64,000 bases of DNA from Mycobacterium fragae. GTDB lineage: Bacteria; Actinomycetota; Actinomycetes; Mycobacteriales; Mycobacteriaceae. The stretch covers positions 62,001-126,000 of the forward strand of contig NZ_LQOW01000024.1 in the NCBI RefSeq assembly GCF_002102185.1, given 5' to 3'. Of this stretch, positions 60,581 through 64,000 are shown piece after piece. The notes beneath the pieces are model-generated. The model searched no databases. It saw only the letters and a program-made list of their open reading frames with translations, and was not told the origin of the DNA. How positions within the stretch are numbered: position 1 is the stretch's first letter; each line of letters starts with the position of its first letter. A program made the position numbers and the translations under genes.

Positions 60581-62884
60581 TCACGCCGAGTTGCCCACAC
60601 CGAACGAGGGCGGTGCCGAGGATTCGGCAGTGCCCCACACCGGGTTAGGGACAGCGGAGAGCGAAAACGCCACATCGCCGCCGGTGCGGATGATCGAGTC
60701 CGGCACAAACGTCCGATCGGTGGGCTTGCCGTCGATGCTGAGGCCATTGATGTACTTCAAGCCGCTCGATGCGCCCGGCGCGGAAATGCTGATGAATTTA
60801 CCTGCCGGCAGCGCGATCTGAGCGCGGTCGAACAACGGCGTGTTCACGGCGAGGACTGCCGTTCCAGGCGTCACTGGGTACATCCCGAGGGCCGCCCAGA
60901 CGTACCAGCTGGACAGCGCGCCGAGGTCGTCATTGCCCGGCTCGCCAGCCGGCGTTGGGCCGAACAGTTCCCTTCGCACCCGGTCAACCGTCTCCTGCGT
61001 CTTCCACGGTTGACCCACGTAGTTATACAGCCACGGCACCCCGAAGCCCGGCTCGTTGCCGAGCCACAGCATCGGCTCGTCCGGGCCCGCATTGACCTCC
61101 GCCGTGAACCGGTCCAACCGCTCGGCCGCCGCCTCACGCCCACCAATCGCGGTCACCAGCCCCGCGATGTCATGCGGCACCATCCAGGTGTACTGCGCGG
61201 CGTTGCTTTCCTCGAACCCGTCCTGCCCGAAATCCGATGTGGGCCCAGATGATCCGGGCCACGGAAGGAAAATACCCTCCGCGGTGCGCGGCGTGATATA
61301 GCCCGTCAACGGATTGAACAGGTTCTGCCAATACTGCGCCCGGCGCAGAAACTCAGCGCCAATCGCATGCTCACCCAGCGCGTCGGCGAATCGCGAGATG
61401 GCGAAGTCGTCGATCGACCACTCCAGCGTGATCGAACCGCCGTCGATCCCATGATCGCCACGGAACTCCTCGGTCTGCGGCGCATAGCCATGCTGCAGAT
61501 AGGTGCCGATGCCCGGCCGCTCCACGTAACCGCCGAGCCCAGTACCGCCCTCGACAGCCGCCTTCAACATGAAGTACAGCGCCGCTTTGACGTCAAAGTC
61601 CTTCGCGCCGAACGTATAAAGGTTGACGATGAGCGGAACCACGTTGTCTCCGGTCATCTCGCCGGTCGCCGAATTCGCCAGCGCCCAACGCGGCAACGAC
61701 CCGCTCTGCCTGGCATCGTTCACCAACGACTGCGCCATATCACTGGCTCGCTCCGGAAAAAGCAATGCCTGCAAGGCCGCAAGACAACGGTACGTGTCCC
61801 AGTCGGAGAAATTGGCGTACTGGGTATGCCCCTTGGCCACGGTGTGGACGTTGCCGTCGAATCCGAGGTAGCGCCCATCCGCGTCGTTAAACGTGTTGGG
61901 GTGCAGCAAGGACCGGTACAGCGACGTGTAGAAGGTCTTTACATCGCCACTATTGCTGCCGGCCACCGCGACACGCGATAACGCAGCATTCCACTCACCC
62001 ACAGCGGCCGCCCGAACGTCGTCGAAGCTCCCTTCGCCCGCGGCGGCAAGGTTCGCTCGCGCCGCGTCGACACTCACATACGACAGCCCGGTACGCGCCA
62101 CCACCGTCGAGCCGGCGGGAAACTCGACCCATCCTCCGGCCCACTGTGAATTCGCGCTGCGGGCACCGGGATAGACGGAATTGCCTTCGAAGGTGCCGTA
62201 GGAGATGAACGGCCGGCTGAACGTCATCGCGAAATACACGGTGTAGACGTTGCCCTTGCCGCAGAAGTCGCCCGTCGTCGCCGAACCGGTGACCGTCGTG
62301 TTGTCGTCGCCAATCCGAATGGTCGCCGCCGAGTTGCCCGCCAGCGACCCGCCGGTGCGCACGTGAAACAACGCGGGGCGCCCGTCGCTCGGATACCGGA
62401 ACCGGCCAACACCCGTGCGGGTGGTGGCGGTCAGTTCGGCCGTCACTCCGGTATCCGGGAACTGCACCTTGTAGTAACCGGGAACGCCCACCTCGGTGTC
62501 GTCGTGGGCGATCTTCTCCCAGGCGCTCCAGGGCTGCGAGCCGATCGGCGTCGTCGTCGGCAGCATTGGGATGTCGCCGAACGCATTACAGCCCACCGAC
62601 GCGTGGGTCATGCTGAACCCGGTCGAGCGGTCGTTGTCGTGGTCGTAGCCGGCGTAGGTGTCGGTGGTGTCCGGCGAATACTGCACCATCCCGAACGGCA
62701 CCGCGGCGCCGGGAAAGTTGTTGATCGAACCACCCGTCTCGCTCGACCCTGTGCCGATCAGCGTGTCGACGTGCGCCACCGGGTTCGTCACGAATGCGGG
62801 CTCCTCGGCACGCGCCACGACCGGGCCCACGGTCAACAGAAGGCAACCTACCACCAGCGCGGCAAGCGCCTGTCGTGACCGCAT
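60581..62884 (-). CDS. Exported GH92-family alpha-mannosidase
   Basis: 767 residues from ATG 62884, with a signal peptide ([21 protein letters not shown], AxA cleavage). The N-terminal beta-sandwich begins [31 protein letters not shown]. The (alpha/alpha)6 domain holds the catalytic acid region [20 protein letters not shown] and the catalytic base aspartates in [24 protein letters not shown]92 enzymes are Ca-dependent exo-alpha-mannosidases, so mannosylated envelope glycans are plausible substrates. In M. tuberculosis, Rv0584 is the GH92 member, also encoded near mce genes. Confidence 0.9.
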   Translation of the reverse strand: MRSRQALAALVVGCLLLTVGPVVARAEEPAFVTNPVAHVDTLIGTGSSETGGSINNFPGAAVPFGMVQYSPDTTDTYAGYDHDNDRSTGFSMTHASVGCNAFGDIPMLPTTTPIGSQPWSAWEKIAHDDTEVGVPGYYKVQFPDTGVTAELTATTRTGVGRFRYPSDGRPALFHVRTGGSLAGNSAATIRIGDDNTTVTGSATTGDFCGKGNVYTVYFAMTFSRPFISYGTFEGNSVYPGARSANSQWAGGWVEFPAGSTVVARTGLSYVSVDAARANLAAAGEGSFDDVRAAAVGEWNAALSRVAVAGSNSGDVKTFYTSLYRSLLHPNTFNDADGRYLGFDGNVHTVAKGHTQYANFSDWDTYRCLAALQALLFPERASDMAQSLVNDARQSGSLPRWALANSATGEMTGDNVVPLIVNLYTFGAKDFDVKAALYFMLKAAVEGGTGLGGYVERPGIGTYLQHGYAPQTEEFRGDHGIDGGSITLEWSIDDFAISRFADALGEHAIGAEFLRRAQYWQNLFNPLTGYITPRTAEGIFLPWPGSSGPTSDFGQDGFEESNAAQYTWMVPHDIAGLVTAIGGREAAAERLDRFTAEVNAGPDEPMLWLGNEPGFGVPWLYNYVGQPWKTQETVDRVRRELFGPTPAGEPGNDDLGALSSWYVWAALGMYPVTPGTAVLAVNTPLFDRAQIALPAGKFISISAPGASSGLKYINGLSIDGKPTDRTFVPDSIIRTGGDVAFSLSAVPNPVWGTAESSAPPSFGVGNSA

Positions 62885-62927
62885 AGCAGTCTCTCTTACT
62901 GCATAGCCGTCAGTGCCCGCGGCCTTT

Positions 62928-63776
62928 TCAGGTGACTTCGGGTGCGGGCGCTTCGCCGAAGCGGGCCAGCGCCAGCGTTCCGACGACGGCGATGGCGAAT
63001 CCCACGACGACCATCCAGCCCAGGCCATAACGGGTACGGTCGCCCAGCCACGCCACCCCGACGAGCGCGGGCCCGATCGTTTCCCCCACCACCATTCCGG
63101 CGACGGCCGTCGTCACCGACCCGCGGCTCAGCGCCGACGTCAACAACAGAAACCCCGCCACACCGCCCGCGATCACCGCATACAGGCCGGGATTCCTGTA
63201 GAAAGCCGCCTTCGTCGGATCGATCGAATCGATCAGGCGCACCGCGACTTCGACGACACCGAAGCCGCACCCGGCCCCTAACCCCAGGACCAGAGCGCGC
63301 GAGCGGTCGCCCAGTCCGCCCGCCGTCGCACCCGCGATCAACACCGCGGCGGCCACGCCCAGCAGTGCCCAGCCGAGTCCAGCCGGGCCGCGCCCGGAAC
63401 CCTCCGGTCCGGCGGCAAGCCCGAGCATCGCCAGGCCTACACACACCACACCCACGGCCGTCCACTCCGTCGGTGACAGCTGCGCCGACAGAACCCACGC
63501 GGCCACGATCGCGGTGACGGCGATCGAGGCCGCTAACGCCGCGGCGACCACGTAGATCGGTACCAGGCGCAGCGCCAGCACCTGTAACAGGAAGCCGAGG
63601 CCGTCAAGGCCGAAGCCCGCGATGTAGCGCCACTGCCGGACGGCGCGCAGCAGCAACATCGCGTCGACACCCGAGCCGCTGCCGGCTTCCACCGACCGCG
63701 TCGCCACCGCCTGCAACACCGACGCCGTGCCGTAACACAGCGAGCAACCAAGAGCCAGCAGTAACCCCAACAGCAC
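62928..63776 (-). CDS. EamA/DMT-type integral membrane transporter
   Basis: 282 residues from GTG 63776, with about nine or ten hydrophobic segments ([77 protein letters not shown]). The duplicated half structure and [14 protein letters not shown] N-terminus suit the drug/metabolite transporter superfamily. The cargo is unknown. It is transcribed toward the GH92 gene, 43 bases away, so the two may be cotranscribed. Confidence 0.75.
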   Translation of the reverse strand: MLLGLLLALGCSLCYGTASVLQAVATRSVEAGSGSGVDAMLLLRAVRQWRYIAGFGLDGLGFLLQVLALRLVPIYVVAAALAASIAVTAIVAAWVLSAQLSPTEWTAVGVVCVGLAMLGLAAGPEGSGRGPAGLGWALLGVAAAVLIAGATAGGLGDRSRALVLGLGAGCGFGVVEVAVRLIDSIDPTKAAFYRNPGLYAVIAGGVAGFLLLTSALSRGSVTTAVAGMVVGETIGPALVGVAWLGDRTRYGLGWMVVVGFAIAVVGTLALARFGEAPAPEVT

Positions 63777-63842
63777 AGACCGACCATACGAGAACCGCGC
63801 TGGGTCCGCGTGGGACGCGACCGCAAGGCCTACTATTTGCCC

Positions 63843-64000
63843 GTGCCGATCCTCGGTGATGCAACTGTGGTTGCCGCAAAGGTGTCCAGGTCCATCTCCA
63901 ACGCGCTGCGTGTTCAGTTAGCGACTCCCACTGGCGTCGAGTTGGCGCACGCGCAGCAGAAGGGCGGCCTCGGCGTTTTGCTTGGATTCAAGAACGGCGG
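63843..64000 (+). CDS. Partial gene at the right edge (hypothetical)
   Basis: A plus-strand frame opens at GTG 63843 and remains open to the window end (52 codons): PILGDATVVAAKVSRSISNA and ALRVQLATPTGVELAHAQQ. Typical codon usage with high third-position GC supports coding, but the fragment is too short to identify and no start signal is certain. It is divergent from the EamA-type gene. Confidence 0.35.
   Translation, partial: MPILGDATVVAAKVSRSISNALRVQLATPTGVELAHAQQKGGLGVLLGFKNG

Overview
The window is high-GC actinobacterial DNA and comes from a Mycobacterium, almost certainly a non-tuberculous species. The diagnostic genes are mycolic-acid methyltransferases, the HadABC dehydratase genes beside rpmG and secE, a complete yrbE/mce operon, an EspC-like/WXG-type secretion cassette, and several VapBC modules. 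From about 1.6 to 16.2 kb the gene order matches, in reverse, the M. tuberculosis stretch Rv0632c to Rv0647c: lipG, an ABC1 kinase, mmaA genes, rplA-rplK-nusG-secE, tRNA-Trp, hadCBA, rpmG, tRNA-Met, tRNA-Thr, a small VapB-like gene, a glyoxalase-II-like gene, an Rv0633c-like gene and echA3. There are two differences from that order. Only two mmaA genes are present (mmaA2-like and mmaA4-like). A DGPF protein plus ECF sigma pair sits between mmaA4 and rplA.

From 16.3 to 26.7 kb the genes are mixed: a molybdopterin oxidoreductase whose N-terminal Fe-S ligands are substituted, a patatin, a mycothiol-dependent isomerase-type protein, cyanase, a FadE5-type acyl-CoA dehydrogenase, a VapBC pair with a perfect operator palindrome, an SDR, a lipoprotein and a universal stress protein. 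From 26.7 to 37.7 kb one strand carries a TetR regulator, yrbEA, yrbEB, mceA to mceF and a tandem-duplicated VapB/Phd-like protein. The TetR and yrbEA upstream regions hold three similar 16-bp boxes that are probable TetR operators.

From 38 to 53 kb the DNA is accessory and rearranged. It holds a second VapBC with a 28-bp palindrome, truncated gene remnants, a frameshifted patatin and a FIST-domain gene. The most striking element is a three-gene cassette at 42.7-44.7 kb: an EspC-like small protein, a WXG-type protein with a C-terminal barnase/RNase Sa-like domain, and a barstar-like immunity protein. It is bracketed by ~190-bp direct repeats made of the 3' end of the FIST gene plus a 69-bp intergenic repeat. 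That intergenic repeat occurs four times in the window. A further decayed FIST fragment lies at 52.4 kb. Also here are a sulfite-oxidase-like membrane protein, a class C beta-lactamase-fold hydrolase next to a sugar kinase-MurQ fusion, a methyltransferase and a nitroreductase.

From 52.8 to 59.3 kb there is a restriction/defence island: a divergent Vsr endonuclease, a small protein, a GHKL (MutL/MORC-type) ATPase, an unrecognised protein, a DUF6339-like protein and a DNA cytosine methyltransferase in overlapping reading frames, then an AT-richer orphan gene. The window closes with a membrane protein, an exported GH92 alpha-mannosidase, an EamA-type transporter and a partial gene. No rRNA, CRISPR array, transposase or integrase was seen.
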